DNA of 64,000 nucleotides from NCBI RefSeq assembly GCF_046237605.1, contig NZ_CP143542.1:1054001-1118000 (forward strand). The letters run 5' to 3'. Below, piece after piece: positions 33,907 to 43,570 of the stretch (position 1 is its first letter; each line of letters opens with the position of its first letter). The notes below the pieces were generated by a model. It searched no databases and was not told the origin of the DNA. It was given only the letters and a program-made list of their open reading frames with translations. The translations under genes and the position numbers were made by a program. Source of the DNA: Paraperibacillus marinus (GTDB taxonomy: Bacteria > Bacillota > Bacilli > Bacillales > DSM-1321).

Positions 33907-35616
33907 GTGCAAAAAGCTGTTCTTGCAGAACGTAAAGGCGATGCATTGAAAATAAGCGGTGCAGAGCTGCTGATGCATAGTTTAAAACAGGAGAATGTGG
34001 AAGTGATTTTTGGATATCCAGGCGGTGCGGTTCTTCCGATTTATGACAGTCTTTACGATGCAGGAATTCCTCATATACTGGCAAGGCATGAACAGGGTGC
34101 AATCCATGCTGCTGAAGGCTATGCAAGGATAACAGGAAAACCGGGAGTCGTCATTGCCACTTCCGGCCCCGGAGCGACAAATATCGTGACCGGGCTCGCG
34201 GATGCATTGATTGATTCAATCCCGCTTGTCGTGTTGACCGGCCAGGTTGCCACAGGGGTCATCGGGACAGACGCCTTCCAGGAGGCAGATATACTAGGCA
34301 TTACCACTCCGATCACCAAGCATAATTACCAGGTAAGGGACCCCAGGGATTTCCCGAGGATCCTGAAGGAGGCCTTTCATATAGCATCCACAGGACGTCC
34401 GGGACCAGTGCTGATCGATGTTCCGAAGGATATGGCAGTCCTTGCAGCGGAATTGGATGAAGACCCGGTTGTCAATCTGCCAGGCTATCAGCCTGTTACA
34501 TCACCAAACTTCCTGCAGACCAAGCGTCTGGCAGAGGAGATTGCGAGAGCTGAAAGGCCGGTCATCCTGGCGGGTGCAGGTGTGCTGATATCCAAAGCGC
34601 ACGAGGAGCTGAAAAGCTTTGCAGAGCAGTACCAGATCCCGGTGGTGCATACCCTGCTCGGGCTCGGCGGCTTTCCAGCCGACCATCCGCTGTTTGTCGG
34701 GATGGCAGGGATGCACGGGGTGTACGCCGCCAATATGGCCCTTTCAAAATGTGACTTACTGATTAATGCAGGCGCAAGATTTGATGACCGGCTTACTGGG
34801 AATCTGGCTCATTTCGCACCATATGCTACTGTCGCTCACATTGATATCGACCCAGCGGAAATCGGGAAAAACGTCCATGCGCATATCCCGATAGTCGGGG
34901 ACGCAAGGGAAGCGCTGAATATGCTGAATGGCCTTGGGGGCAACAGGGCACAGTCAGCCGAGTGGATCAGACAGCTGCAGGATTGGAACAGCGAATTCCC
35001 CCTCCGCTATGAAAGGGATGCATCCAGCTTGAAGCCGCAATATGTTTTTCAATTATTGCATGCAAAGACAAATGGCGATGCCATCCTGACAACAGATGTG
35101 GGGCAGCATCAGATGTGGGCCGCCCAATATTACAAATTCAATAAACCGCATGCATGGGTAACTTCAGGCGGACTTGGAACGATGGGATTCGGGCTTCCGG
35201 CCGCAGTCGGGGCACAGCTGGCGAAGCCGGATGCTGTAGTAGCCGCGGTAGTCGGGGATGGAGGCTTCCAGATGACCCTGCAGGAGCTCGGCATAGTTGC
35301 CGAACTCGGCCTGCCGGTAAAGGTAGTCATCATTAATAACCAGGCCCTCGGCATGGTAAGACAGTGGCAGCAGACATTTTATCAGGAGAGATACTCACAC
35401 AGCGTGTTCAATTCACAGCCATCCTTCGCAAAACTTGCGGAAGCATATGGCATTAAAGCATATACCATCAAGTCAGAAGCCGAGGCGGAGAAAGTAATGG
35501 ACGAAGCGTTCGCTTTTGACGGCCCCGTCCTTATGGATTTCCATGTCACACAGGAAGAAAATGTGTATCCAATGGTCGCTCCGGGGAAGGGGCTCCACGA
35601 AATGGAGGGGGTTTGA
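33907..35616 (+). CDS. ilvB: Acetolactate synthase large subunit
   Basis: Thiamine-diphosphate enzyme joining pyruvate with pyruvate or 2-oxobutyrate at the entry to valine, leucine and isoleucine synthesis. 569 residues from GTG 33907 behind AAGGAGG. Cofactor-activating Glu62 in ARHEQGAIHAAEGYA, the FAD-contacting middle domain (GMAGMHGVYAANMAL, RFDDRLTG), and the TPP motif VGDGGFQMTLQE...INNQALGMV near 448-480. The ilvH start lies 3 bp after its stop. Confidence 0.97.
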   Translation: MQKAVLAERKGDALKISGAELLMHSLKQENVEVIFGYPGGAVLPIYDSLYDAGIPHILARHEQGAIHAAEGYARITGKPGVVIATSGPGATNIVTGLADALIDSIPLVVLTGQVATGVIGTDAFQEADILGITTPITKHNYQVRDPRDFPRILKEAFHIASTGRPGPVLIDVPKDMAVLAAELDEDPVVNLPGYQPVTSPNFLQTKRLAEEIARAERPVILAGAGVLISKAHEELKSFAEQYQIPVVHTLLGLGGFPADHPLFVGMAGMHGVYAANMALSKCDLLINAGARFDDRLTGNLAHFAPYATVAHIDIDPAEIGKNVHAHIPIVGDAREALNMLNGLGGNRAQSAEWIRQLQDWNSEFPLRYERDASSLKPQYVFQLLHAKTNGDAILTTDVGQHQMWAAQYYKFNKPHAWVTSGGLGTMGFGLPAAVGAQLAKPDAVVAAVVGDGGFQMTLQELGIVAELGLPVKVVIINNQALGMVRQWQQTFYQERYSHSVFNSQPSFAKLAEAYGIKAYTIKSEAEAEKVMDEAFAFDGPVLMDFHVTQEENVYPMVAPGKGLHEMEGV

Positions 35617-35619
35617 ACC

Positions 35620-36138
35620 ATGAAGGGAATTATAACCCTCACCGTAATGAACCGGCCGGGGGTATTGAACCGCATTACGAATTTGTTTTCAAAAAGAAGC
35701 TATAACATTGAAAGCATCACGGTAGGCAGCTCTGAAAAGCCGGATATCTCTAGGATCACAGTCGTGGTCCAGGTGGAAAATGAAAAAGAAATCGAACAAA
35801 TGACAAAACAGCTGAACAAGCAGATTGACATCATCAAGGTCACAGACATCACAAACCAGTCCATAGTAGCCCGGGAACTGGCGCTCATCAAAGTTTCATC
35901 CACCACGGGCACCCGGGCAGATATTTACTCATTGATTGAGCCGTTCAGGGGTTCTGTGGTTGATGTAAGCAGGGAAAGCCTGGTGATCCAGATTACAGGC
36001 GAATCCGGAAAAATTGATGCCTTTATCGAGCTGCTCAAGCCCTATGGCATTAAAGAGCTTGCCCGGACAGGGACTACAGCTTTCCAAAGGGGAACACAGA
36101 AGATCCAGCCTGCAGGCAGAAACGCTTCAATTGTATAA
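35620..36138 (+). CDS. ilvH: Acetolactate synthase small (regulatory) subunit
   Basis: 172 residues; the N-terminal ACT domain begins GIITLTVMNRPGVLNRITNL, where valine binds to inhibit the enzyme, and a second domain spans about 85-160. Placed immediately after ilvB, so subunits are translated in coupled fashion. Confidence 0.96.
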   Translation: MKGIITLTVMNRPGVLNRITNLFSKRSYNIESITVGSSEKPDISRITVVVQVENEKEIEQMTKQLNKQIDIIKVTDITNQSIVARELALIKVSSTTGTRADIYSLIEPFRGSVVDVSRESLVIQITGESGKIDAFIELLKPYGIKELARTGTTAFQRGTQKIQPAGRNASIV

Positions 36139-36168
36139 AAATTAAACACTAATAAGGGAGAGATTGAA

Positions 36169-37200
36169 ATGGCTAAGATGTATTACAATGGGGACGCAAA
36201 TAAGGAATACCTAAACAATAAAAGGATCGCTGTGATCGGATACGGCTCTCAGGGCCATGCACATGCACAAAACCTTCGGGATTCAGGCTTTGAAGTGATC
36301 ATCGGGCTGAGGAGGGGCGGGTCCTGGGAAAAAGCAGAAAGCGATGGCTTTGAAGTATACAGTGTCAAGGAAGCGGCTGAACAGGCAGATGTGGTGATGA
36401 TCCTGCTGCCGGATGAAAAACAGACCCAAGTATATGGGGAAGAAATCGAGCCGGTGCTCCGCGCAGGACAATCGCTGATGTTTGCTCATGGATTCAATGT
36501 TCATTTCCATCAGATTGTGCCTCCGGCTGGCGTGGATGTGCTGCTGGTAGCGCCGAAGGGCCCGGGTCATCTCGTTAGGCGCACATATGAAGAAGGTGCA
36601 GGAGTTCCGGCTCTTTTTGCCATCCATCAGGATGTGACCGGTGAAGCGCGCGAGCTCGCACTTGCTTACGCATACGGCATCGGTTCCCTGCGTGCAGGAG
36701 GACTCGAGACTACATTCAAGGAAGAAACAGAAACAGATCTTTTTGGAGAACAAGCGGTGCTCTGCGGAGGGCTGACGTCCCTTGTGAAGGCCGGGTTTGA
36801 AACTCTTACAGAAGCAGGCTATCAGCCGGAACTTGCCTATTTTGAATGTCTCCATGAGCTGAAGCTGATTGTGGACCTGATGTATGAGGGAGGACTTGAG
36901 GGAATGAGATATTCCATCTCCGATACCGCTCAATGGGGTGATTTTGTTTCCGGTCCAAGAGTTGTAAACGAAGATGTGAAAAAGGAAATGAAAAAGGTGT
37001 TAACAGATATCCAGGAAGGAAGATTTGCTAAAGGCTGGATCCTCGAGAACCAGGCTAACCGTCCGGTATTCAATGCCGTCAATGCAGCTGAAAGTGAGCA
37101 TCCGATCGAAAAGGTCGGCCGTGAGTTAAGGGCAATGATGCCATTTGTAAGAAGGAATGGGTCTGATAAGAAAGAAGTGGCTGCCATTGCGGAAAATTAA
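36169..37200 (+). CDS. ilvC: Ketol-acid reductoisomerase
   Basis: Converts acetolactate to dihydroxyisovalerate with NADPH and Mg. 343 residues from ATG 36169 behind AAGGGAGAG. N-terminal NADPH domain with GYGSQGHAHAQNLRDSG at 24-40 and RRGG in the 2'-phosphate loop; the class I C-terminal domain shows TDLFGEQAVLCGG near 190 and YFECLHELKLIVDL near 224. It overlaps the preferred leuA start by 14 bp. Confidence 0.97.
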   Translation: MAKMYYNGDANKEYLNNKRIAVIGYGSQGHAHAQNLRDSGFEVIIGLRRGGSWEKAESDGFEVYSVKEAAEQADVVMILLPDEKQTQVYGEEIEPVLRAGQSLMFAHGFNVHFHQIVPPAGVDVLLVAPKGPGHLVRRTYEEGAGVPALFAIHQDVTGEARELALAYAYGIGSLRAGGLETTFKEETETDLFGEQAVLCGGLTSLVKAGFETLTEAGYQPELAYFECLHELKLIVDLMYEGGLEGMRYSISDTAQWGDFVSGPRVVNEDVKKEMKKVLTDIQEGRFAKGWILENQANRPVFNAVNAAESEHPIEKVGRELRAMMPFVRRNGSDKKEVAAIAEN

Positions 37201-38722
37201 TATATTTGACACAACTCTTAGAGATGGTGAACAGTCAGCTGGCGTAAATCTGAATTTTTCTGAAAAGATAGAAATTGCAAGGCAGCTGGAGAGGCTCGGC
37301 ATCGATATAATGGAAGCCGGTTTTCCTGCCGCTTCAAAAGGGGACTTCGCTTCAGTAGCGGAGATTGCCCGCATCATTAAAGGCTGTTCGGTTACCGGGC
37401 TGGCAAGGTCGGTACAAAGTGATATGGATGCCGCCTGGGAGGCGTTGAAGCATGGGGCAGAACCCAGGCTTCATGTCTTCATAGCCACCTCCCCGATTCA
37501 CAGACAGTTCAAGCTGAAGCAGTCAAAGGAAGAGGTTGTTGAGACTGCGGTAAGGGCAGTGGAATATGCTGCTGCAAGATTCCCTGTAGTTCAGTGGTCC
37601 GCAGAAGATGCATGCCGGACTGAACTGGATTATCTTGCCCATATAGTGGAAAAAGTGATCGCGGCGGGAGCGAGAGTGATCAACATTCCTGATACCGTTG
37701 GATATATCACACCAGTTGAGTATGGTGCCATCTTCCAATACTTAAAGGAAAATGTCCCTTCCATTCATAAAGTGAAACTTTCGGCACATTGCCATGATGA
37801 TCTTGGGATGGCTGTGGCAAACTCCCTTGCAGCAGTAGAAGCGGGAGCAGATCAGATTGAAGGGACCATCAATGGAATTGGCGAGCGTGCAGGCAATGCG
37901 GCCCTTGAGGTCGTAGGAGCAGCCCTTCATACCAGGAGCAGCCATTATCATGCTGAAACCTCCATGAATCTTAAGGAAATCAAGAGGACGAGCGATCTTG
38001 TCAGCAGGCTGACGGGAATGATCGTTCCTCCTAATAAAGCAGTGGTCGGGAGGAACGCCTTTGCACATGAGTCGGGCATCCATCAGGATGGTGTGCTGAA
38101 GGAAAAATCCACATACGAAATCATCTCGCCTGAGCTTGTGGGTGTATCGGAGAATTCAATGGTGCTCGGCAAGCACTCGGGGCGCCATGCATTCAAAAAC
38201 AGGCTCACCCAGCTGGGGCTGTCAGTGTCCGAGGATGAGGCCAATAGATTATTCGTCACCTTTAAGGCACTGGCAGATAAGAAGAAAGAAATGACGGATG
38301 ATGATCTGGCAGCCCTTGTGCTTGAAGAAACTATGAATAAGGAAGGGAACTTCTTCCAGCTGGATTCCATCCAGGTTTCATATGGCACAAGCCAGGTGCC
38401 GACAGCTACCGTTTCCCTGAGCGGGGTCCAAAATGAAAAGATTCAGCAGGCCGCAACAGGGGCAGGGAGCATAGAAGCCTTGTATAATACGCTTGAAAAA
38501 TGCATTGAAGGCGGAGTCCATCTGCTGGATTACAGGATTCAATCCGTAGGGGCCGGCAGGGATGCCCTTGCCCAGGTGTTTGTGAAGATGAAATACAGAG
38601 GCCAGGAAACAAGCGGGCGCGGGCTGGCACAGGATGTGCTGGAAGCCTCGGCGAAAGCCTATCTGAACGCGGTAAACAGAGTGATCTTTGTACAGGAAAG
38701 AGCAGCTGTACTGAACGCATAA
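37187..38722 (+). CDS. leuA: 2-isopropylmalate synthase
   Basis: Condenses 2-oxoisovalerate with acetyl-CoA, the first step of leucine synthesis. TTG 37187 is preferred since it gives MRKINIFDTTLRDGEQSAG, the family start, 511 residues; an upstream ATG at 37157 has its purine-rich site too close. TIM-barrel metal ligands in TLRDGEQ and SAHCHDDLGMAVANS near 194-208; GKHSGRHAF near 327 and the C-terminal LeuA allosteric domain (about 385-511) are complete, so leucine feedback is expected. Confidence 0.95.
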   Translation: MRKINIFDTTLRDGEQSAGVNLNFSEKIEIARQLERLGIDIMEAGFPAASKGDFASVAEIARIIKGCSVTGLARSVQSDMDAAWEALKHGAEPRLHVFIATSPIHRQFKLKQSKEEVVETAVRAVEYAAARFPVVQWSAEDACRTELDYLAHIVEKVIAAGARVINIPDTVGYITPVEYGAIFQYLKENVPSIHKVKLSAHCHDDLGMAVANSLAAVEAGADQIEGTINGIGERAGNAALEVVGAALHTRSSHYHAETSMNLKEIKRTSDLVSRLTGMIVPPNKAVVGRNAFAHESGIHQDGVLKEKSTYEIISPELVGVSENSMVLGKHSGRHAFKNRLTQLGLSVSEDEANRLFVTFKALADKKKEMTDDDLAALVLEETMNKEGNFFQLDSIQVSYGTSQVPTATVSLSGVQNEKIQQAATGAGSIEALYNTLEKCIEGGVHLLDYRIQSVGAGRDALAQVFVKMKYRGQETSGRGLAQDVLEASAKAYLNAVNRVIFVQERAAVLNA

Positions 38723-38743
38723 GCATATCAGAAAGGGGATGCC

Positions 38744-39859
38744 ATGATGGAAAAGAAAATAGCAGTACTGCCCGGTGACGGAATTGGGAAAGAAGTGACA
38801 GAGGGAGCCATAAGCATCCTGACTGCGGTAGCAGAGAGGTTTGGCCACCATTTTCAATTTCAATATGGATTGATCGGGGGAGCGGCGATTGATGAAACAG
38901 GACATCCGCTTCCGGATGAAACCATCACTTTGTGCAAGGAAAGCGACGCAGTACTTTTAGGGGCGGTCGGAGGTCCGAAATGGGATGCCCAGCCGCCGGA
39001 GATCCGCCCTGAAAAAGGACTGCTTGCCATCAGGAAGCATCTGGAGCTGTACGCAAACCTGAGGCCTATCTCTTTTGATGAAAGCCTGAGTGAGGCATCC
39101 CCGCTGCGCCGGGAGGTCATTCAGAATGCTGACTTTGTGATTGTCAGGGAATTGACTGGCGGCCTGTATTTTGGCAAGCCGAGCCAAAGGATAACGGGGG
39201 GAGGCCAGGACTCTGCTGTGGATACGCTCCATTATCACAGATACGAAATTAAGAGGATACTGGAGCTCGCCTTCCAGATGGCAGAAAAGCGGAGAGGGAA
39301 GGTAACATCAGTTGATAAAGCCAATGTCCTCGAATCCAGCAGGCTGTGGAGGGAAGTGGCCGAGGAGACAGCAGAGAAATACCCGTCGGTAACTCTTGAA
39401 CATATGCTGGTGGACAATGCGGCCATGCAGCTGATTAAGAACCCCCGCCAATTTGATGTGCTGGTGACAGAGAATATGTTCGGGGATATTTTAAGCGATG
39501 AAGCGTCTGTGCTTACCGGATCCTTAGGAATGCTGCCATCTGCAAGCATTTCAGTGAACGGGCCCCACCTCTATGAACCAATCCATGGATCGGCACCAGA
39601 CATAGCCGGGCAGGATAAAGCCAACCCGATCGCTGCCATCCTTTCAGCAGCATCGATGCTCCGCACAAGCTTTGGCCTTGAACAGGAAGCGGAGGCTGTA
39701 GAGGCGGCGGTGCGCGAAGTGCTTGCCGCAGGATTCAGGACAGCCGACATAGCAGGAGAACGGAGCGATGTTTCCACTACCGCCCAGATGATAGAAGAAA
39801 TCAGGAATTCCCTCCTTGGACATGAAGCCATCAGCCAGATTATGGACTGTTATGCATAA
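38744..39859 (+). CDS. leuB: 3-isopropylmalate dehydrogenase
   Basis: NAD-dependent oxidative decarboxylation of 3-isopropylmalate. 371 residues from ATG 38744 (a second ATG follows directly) behind AAAGGGG. Conserved LPGDGIGKEV near 9-18, the substrate-binding arginines and Tyr in VRELTGGLYFGKP near 136-148, and the metal-binding Asp segments TENMFGDILSDEASVL near 245-260 and GSAPDIAGQDKANP near 286. A terminator-like hairpin follows. Confidence 0.96.
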   Translation: MMEKKIAVLPGDGIGKEVTEGAISILTAVAERFGHHFQFQYGLIGGAAIDETGHPLPDETITLCKESDAVLLGAVGGPKWDAQPPEIRPEKGLLAIRKHLELYANLRPISFDESLSEASPLRREVIQNADFVIVRELTGGLYFGKPSQRITGGGQDSAVDTLHYHRYEIKRILELAFQMAEKRRGKVTSVDKANVLESSRLWREVAEETAEKYPSVTLEHMLVDNAAMQLIKNPRQFDVLVTENMFGDILSDEASVLTGSLGMLPSASISVNGPHLYEPIHGSAPDIAGQDKANPIAAILSAASMLRTSFGLEQEAEAVEAAVREVLAAGFRTADIAGERSDVSTTAQMIEEIRNSLLGHEAISQIMDCYA

Positions 39860-39866
39860 CGGGATT

Positions 39867-39890
39867 AAAAGGGGAGCTTCTCCCCTTTTT
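39867..39890 (+). terminator. Terminator-like hairpin inside the operon, between leuB and leuC
   Basis: AAAAGGGGAG (39867-39876), CTT loop, CTCCCCTTTTT (39880-39890). It has the form of an intrinsic terminator but lies within the ilv-leu operon, so it may reduce leuCD transcription or mark an mRNA end or processing site. Confidence 0.75.
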
Positions 39891-39924
39891 ATTTAATATT
39901 AGAGCCTTAGGGGGATGAAATAAT

Positions 39925-41352
39925 ATGGGGAAATCAATTATCGATAAAATATGGGATACCCATAAAGTGGTACAGGAGGAAGGCAAGCCCGATCTTTTGT
40001 ATATTGACCTGCACTATATTCATGAAGTAACATCGCCGCAGGCCTTTGAAGGTCTCCGCTTGAAGGGCAGGACGGTCAGACGGCCCCATCGTACATTTGC
40101 GACCATGGATCATAATGTACCCACTTATAATAGATATTTCATCCAGGATGAAATCGCCAGGAACCAGCTGGATGCCCTTGCGGCAAATTGCCGGGAATTT
40201 GGCATCAGGCTGGCCGACCTTGACAGTGAGGACCAGGGCATCATCCATGTGATCGGGCCTGAGCTGGGTCTAACAGCACCGGGAATGACGATTGTCTGCG
40301 GAGACAGCCATACTTCCACACACGGTGCCTTCGGAGCCCTGGCTTTCGGGATTGGAACAAGTGAGGTAGAGCATGTCCTGGCGACCCAGACGCTCTGGCA
40401 GGGGCGGCCGAAGACGCTGAAGCTAGAAGTCTCAGGAAGGCTTCAGGAGGGAGTCACGGCAAAGGACGTGATTTTATATATCATTTCCAAGTTTGGGGTT
40501 ACCTTCGGGAACGGACATGTTATTGAATATTGCGGCGAAGTGATCGAGGCCATGTCGATGGAAGAGCGCATGACCATCTGCAATATGTCCATCGAGGGCG
40601 GCGCGCGGGCAGGACTTGTGAGTCCGGATGAGACCACTTTCTCCTATATGAAGGGGAGGAAATATGCGCCGCGGGGAGAAGCGTTTGAAGAAATGGCCAG
40701 GAAGTGGGCAGGGCTTGCCAGCGATCCTGATGCCGCATACGATAAAGTTCTTGTTGTCGATGGAGCTGAGATTTCCCCGATGGTGAGCTGGGGAACGAAC
40801 CCGGGGATGTGCAGCCCGGTGGACGGCCGGATTCCAACCTATGAAGAAACCCTTACAGCAGGGGATAAAAAGTCCCTGACAGGGGCCCTTCAATATATGG
40901 GTCTTGAAGCAGGAATGAAAATGGAGGATATTGAGGTTCAGCATGTATTCATCGGCTCCTGCACCAATTCACGCCTTGAGGATCTGCGGGCAGCCGCTTC
41001 CTGGACGAAGGGGAAAAAGGTCAAGCAAGGTGTCCGGGCAATGGTTGTCCCAGGCTCCCAGCGGGTTAAGAGGCAGGCAGAAGAGGAGGGGCTTCACCAG
41101 ATCTTCTTGGAATCCGGATTTGAATGGCGTGATTCCGGCTGCAGCATGTGCCTCAGCATGAATCCTGATGCAGTCCCGGCCGGGGAACACTGTGCTTCCA
41201 CATCGAACCGCAATTTTGAGGGAAGGCAGGGTGCCGGTGCAAGGACGCATCTTGTCAGTCCGGCCATGGCAGCGGCTGCCGCTGTGTATGGGAGATTCGT
41301 AGATATCAGGGAAGAAAAATATAAGAAGGATGAATCATTGATTCCACAATGA
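39925..41352 (+). CDS. leuC: 3-isopropylmalate dehydratase large subunit
   Basis: Isomerises 2- to 3-isopropylmalate with LeuD, using a [4Fe-4S] cluster. 475 residues from ATG 39925. Aconitase-family motifs: VCGDSHTSTHGAFGALAFG near 130-148, cluster cysteine in FIGSCTNSRLEDL near 346-358, and CSMCLSMNPD near 410-419 with the other two. The length is normal for the bacterial enzyme. Confidence 0.96.
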   Translation: MGKSIIDKIWDTHKVVQEEGKPDLLYIDLHYIHEVTSPQAFEGLRLKGRTVRRPHRTFATMDHNVPTYNRYFIQDEIARNQLDALAANCREFGIRLADLDSEDQGIIHVIGPELGLTAPGMTIVCGDSHTSTHGAFGALAFGIGTSEVEHVLATQTLWQGRPKTLKLEVSGRLQEGVTAKDVILYIISKFGVTFGNGHVIEYCGEVIEAMSMEERMTICNMSIEGGARAGLVSPDETTFSYMKGRKYAPRGEAFEEMARKWAGLASDPDAAYDKVLVVDGAEISPMVSWGTNPGMCSPVDGRIPTYEETLTAGDKKSLTGALQYMGLEAGMKMEDIEVQHVFIGSCTNSRLEDLRAAASWTKGKKVKQGVRAMVVPGSQRVKRQAEEEGLHQIFLESGFEWRDSGCSMCLSMNPDAVPAGEHCASTSNRNFEGRQGAGARTHLVSPAMAAAAAVYGRFVDIREEKYKKDESLIPQ

Positions 41353-41376
41353 TTCATCCGGTTAAGGAGATGGCAT

Positions 41377-41964
41377 ATGGAACCTATTACTACATTGACA
41401 GGCAGCGCGGCTGTCCTTGACAGGGCGAATGTGGATACAGACCAGATCATTCCAAAGCAATTTTTAAAAAGAATCGAGCGGACCGGCTTTGGGCAATTTC
41501 TCTTCTATAACTGGCGCTTTGATGAAAAAGGCAGAGAACGTCCGGATTTTGAATTGAACCAGCCAGAGAATAAGGGTGCTTCAATTCTTGTGGCGGGGGA
41601 AAACTTCGGCTGCGGCTCCTCACGTGAACATGCTCCCTGGTCGCTGCTCGACTATGGATTCAGAGTGGTGATCGCTCCGTCCTTCGCAGATATTTTTTAT
41701 CAAAACTGCTTTAAAAATGGTATTCTGCCTATCCGCCTGGAAGGGAAAGAAACCGAAAAACTCATGGCCATCATCAAAAACACAGGCAGCCGGGTCTCAG
41801 TGGACCTCCCAGCCCAGAGATTAGAGGCTGAGGGCGAGTTTCATGCCCAATTTGATATCCATCCTTATTGGAAGGAGCTGCTGGTGAATGGATGGGATGA
41901 GATTTCCATCACCCTTCGATATGAAGAGGATATAAGCGCTTATGAAAACAGCGCTGCAGGTTAA
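41377..41964 (+). CDS. leuD: 3-isopropylmalate dehydratase small subunit
   Basis: Swivel-domain partner of LeuC. 195 residues; DRANVDTDQIIPKQFLKR near 15-32 and the substrate loop NFGCGSSREHAPWSL near 76-90 are intact. Last gene of the ilv-leu operon, followed by a strong terminator. Confidence 0.96.
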   Translation: MEPITTLTGSAAVLDRANVDTDQIIPKQFLKRIERTGFGQFLFYNWRFDEKGRERPDFELNQPENKGASILVAGENFGCGSSREHAPWSLLDYGFRVVIAPSFADIFYQNCFKNGILPIRLEGKETEKLMAIIKNTGSRVSVDLPAQRLEAEGEFHAQFDIHPYWKELLVNGWDEISITLRYEEDISAYENSAAG

Positions 41965-41981
41965 ACAGGCGGGGCAGCCTG

Positions 41982-42015
41982 ACGCATTAATCCTTGGAGG
42001 ATTAATGCGTTTTTT
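41982..42015 (+). terminator. Terminator of the ilv-leu operon
   Basis: ACGCATTAATCCT (41982-41994), TGG loop, AGGATTAATGCGT (41998-42010), then five more Ts. Confidence 0.9.
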
Positions 42016-42017
42016 GT

Positions 42018-42190
42018 GTGGAAAAGGGGCGGAGCTGCATGAATCATAAGGCTCAAGCAGCCAGGAGTGGACATCATTTAACTTGCTGGCATTCCTGCCT
42101 GTGCCTTACTCCGCTCCACCCCCCATTGTGTTAGTTCCTGCTCCTGTCCTGGTTCCTTTCCAGTCATGGGCTGCGAGTAGAATACTCAGG
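42018..42190 (-). repeat. Family 2 repeat, copy 1 (inverted)
   Basis: About 173 bp whose reverse complement matches the copies at 48571 and 53580. Shared blocks include TTCTACTCGCAGCCCATG, GGAACC, GGTGGAGCGGAG, GGAATGCCAGCA and GCAGCTCCGCCCCTTTTCC. The inner GGTGGAGC and terminal GCAGCTCC can pair to form a long hairpin. No coding potential. It starts 8 bp after the leuD terminator stem and fills much of the 415-bp gap before ysoA; 42191-42379 shows nothing. Confidence 0.82.
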
Positions 42191-42379
42191 TTTGATTTAT
42201 GGTTTTTTAAAATTAATAGAGTATTAAATGCTTGATAAGTCAGGCACATCCCGCTCTATTCCAGACCGGTGAAATATAGTTATGAGAAAGAAGGCCGAAT
42301 TTTGCCGAATTTTTGTCTTTCCAAACATTACATGCTAAACTGAGTCACAATAATATAAAACGTCTAAGGCGGTTCATAT

Positions 42380-43411
42380 ATGAGAGGAAAACAAAATAAG
42401 CCCGGCAAAGACAGGAAGGTCATTCCCTTCCCTGGACTTGCGGACCGGCTGATCGACCGCGGGCTGGATTCATTGAAAGAGAAAAATTTTAAGGATGCAG
42501 CAGGATTTTTCCGGGAGGCAAGGGAACTTGAGCCGGAGCATGCAGAAATGAACATGGGACTGGTAGTGTCACTTGTGGAGCTTGGAAACTACCGGGAAGC
42601 GGAGGAAATATGCAAGGAACTGCTCCGCAAAGGGATCGGTGACTATTTTCAGGTAGTGAACATTTATTTGATGATCCTCCTAAACTTGAATAAGCATGAA
42701 GAAATGGCTGGAGTAATCAGGGCGCTGCTTGAAGAAAAGCAGGTGCCGCCTGACAAGGAGGAACATTTCTATAAAATGCTTGAATTCTGTGAGAGGGCGC
42801 TTGAGGAGCATGCGGACCTGCAGGAACCTATTATTTCTTCTGATGCGGGCATCCAGCCCGGCTTTGATCTGCTGGGGAAGAATTCTGAACAGGAACAGCT
42901 GTTATTGATCTCCCAGCTTGCCCATGCCAATATCAGGCCCTATTTGGAGGAAATGAAGGTTTTCCTTAAAAGCCCTGAAAGAAATCCTTTCTTAAAGACT
43001 CTCATTATCACCATCCTAAGGGACCAGGGTGTTAGTGAAGTAATTGAAATTGAAAAATTCGGGAGAGTGGTGGAAGCTGCGCCTGAACGCCTGCCTGATA
43101 TCCTGGAAACGGATTTCCTGCAGGGGACAGCATCCATGCTTGAGGAAATGCTTTCCCACGAGGATCCTACACTTTCAGAGTTTGCCAGGAGCCTTGTGGA
43201 ACGCCACAACTTTATCCTCTATCCGTTTGAACCAAGAGGATTTAATGCCAGGAACTGGGCGGCAGCATACCATATCCTCGCTGGCGAATATCAGGGCGCA
43301 GGCTTATCCGAAGAGGAGGCTGCCGCCCGGTATGAGACCGGTCTGACTGAAATTCAGGCCATATTGGAAGAGCTGAGAAACTATGAAGAAATTTCTTATC
43401 CTACTATTTAG
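42380..43411 (+). CDS. ysoA: TPR-repeat protein YsoA
   Basis: 343-residue cytoplasmic protein with tetratricopeptide-type helices near the N-terminus (LDSLKEKNFKDAAGFFREAR, ALVVSL-type helix pair and NYREAEEICKELLRKGIGD, about 25-100). The remainder is helical and acidic, without catalytic motifs. Position between leuD and tig equals B. subtilis ysoA. It likely mediates protein contacts; partners unknown. Confidence 0.82.
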   Translation: MRGKQNKPGKDRKVIPFPGLADRLIDRGLDSLKEKNFKDAAGFFREARELEPEHAEMNMGLVVSLVELGNYREAEEICKELLRKGIGDYFQVVNIYLMILLNLNKHEEMAGVIRALLEEKQVPPDKEEHFYKMLEFCERALEEHADLQEPIISSDAGIQPGFDLLGKNSEQEQLLLISQLAHANIRPYLEEMKVFLKSPERNPFLKTLIITILRDQGVSEVIEIEKFGRVVEAAPERLPDILETDFLQGTASMLEEMLSHEDPTLSEFARSLVERHNFILYPFEPRGFNARNWAAAYHILAGEYQGAGLSEEEAAARYETGLTEIQAILEELRNYEEISYPTI

Positions 43412-43421
43412 AGGATCTCAG

Positions 43422-43449
43422 TTGAAAGAAAGCTATCCTGTGTTATAAT
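43422..43449 (+). promoter_or_regulatory. Sigma-A promoter of tig
   Basis: TTGAAA (43422-43427), 16-bp spacer, TATAAT (43444-43449) with an extended TG. The leader to the tig start is about 115 nt. Confidence 0.75.
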
Positions 43450-43570
43450 ATAATGGTTGTTATCAGCCTTCTGGGCCTATACTTAGGATGACTTGTAAAT
43501 AGGAACGTTCTTTATATTCATCCAGATGTTAATAAAAGATAGTAATATAGATATTTTTGGAGGGAACTGC

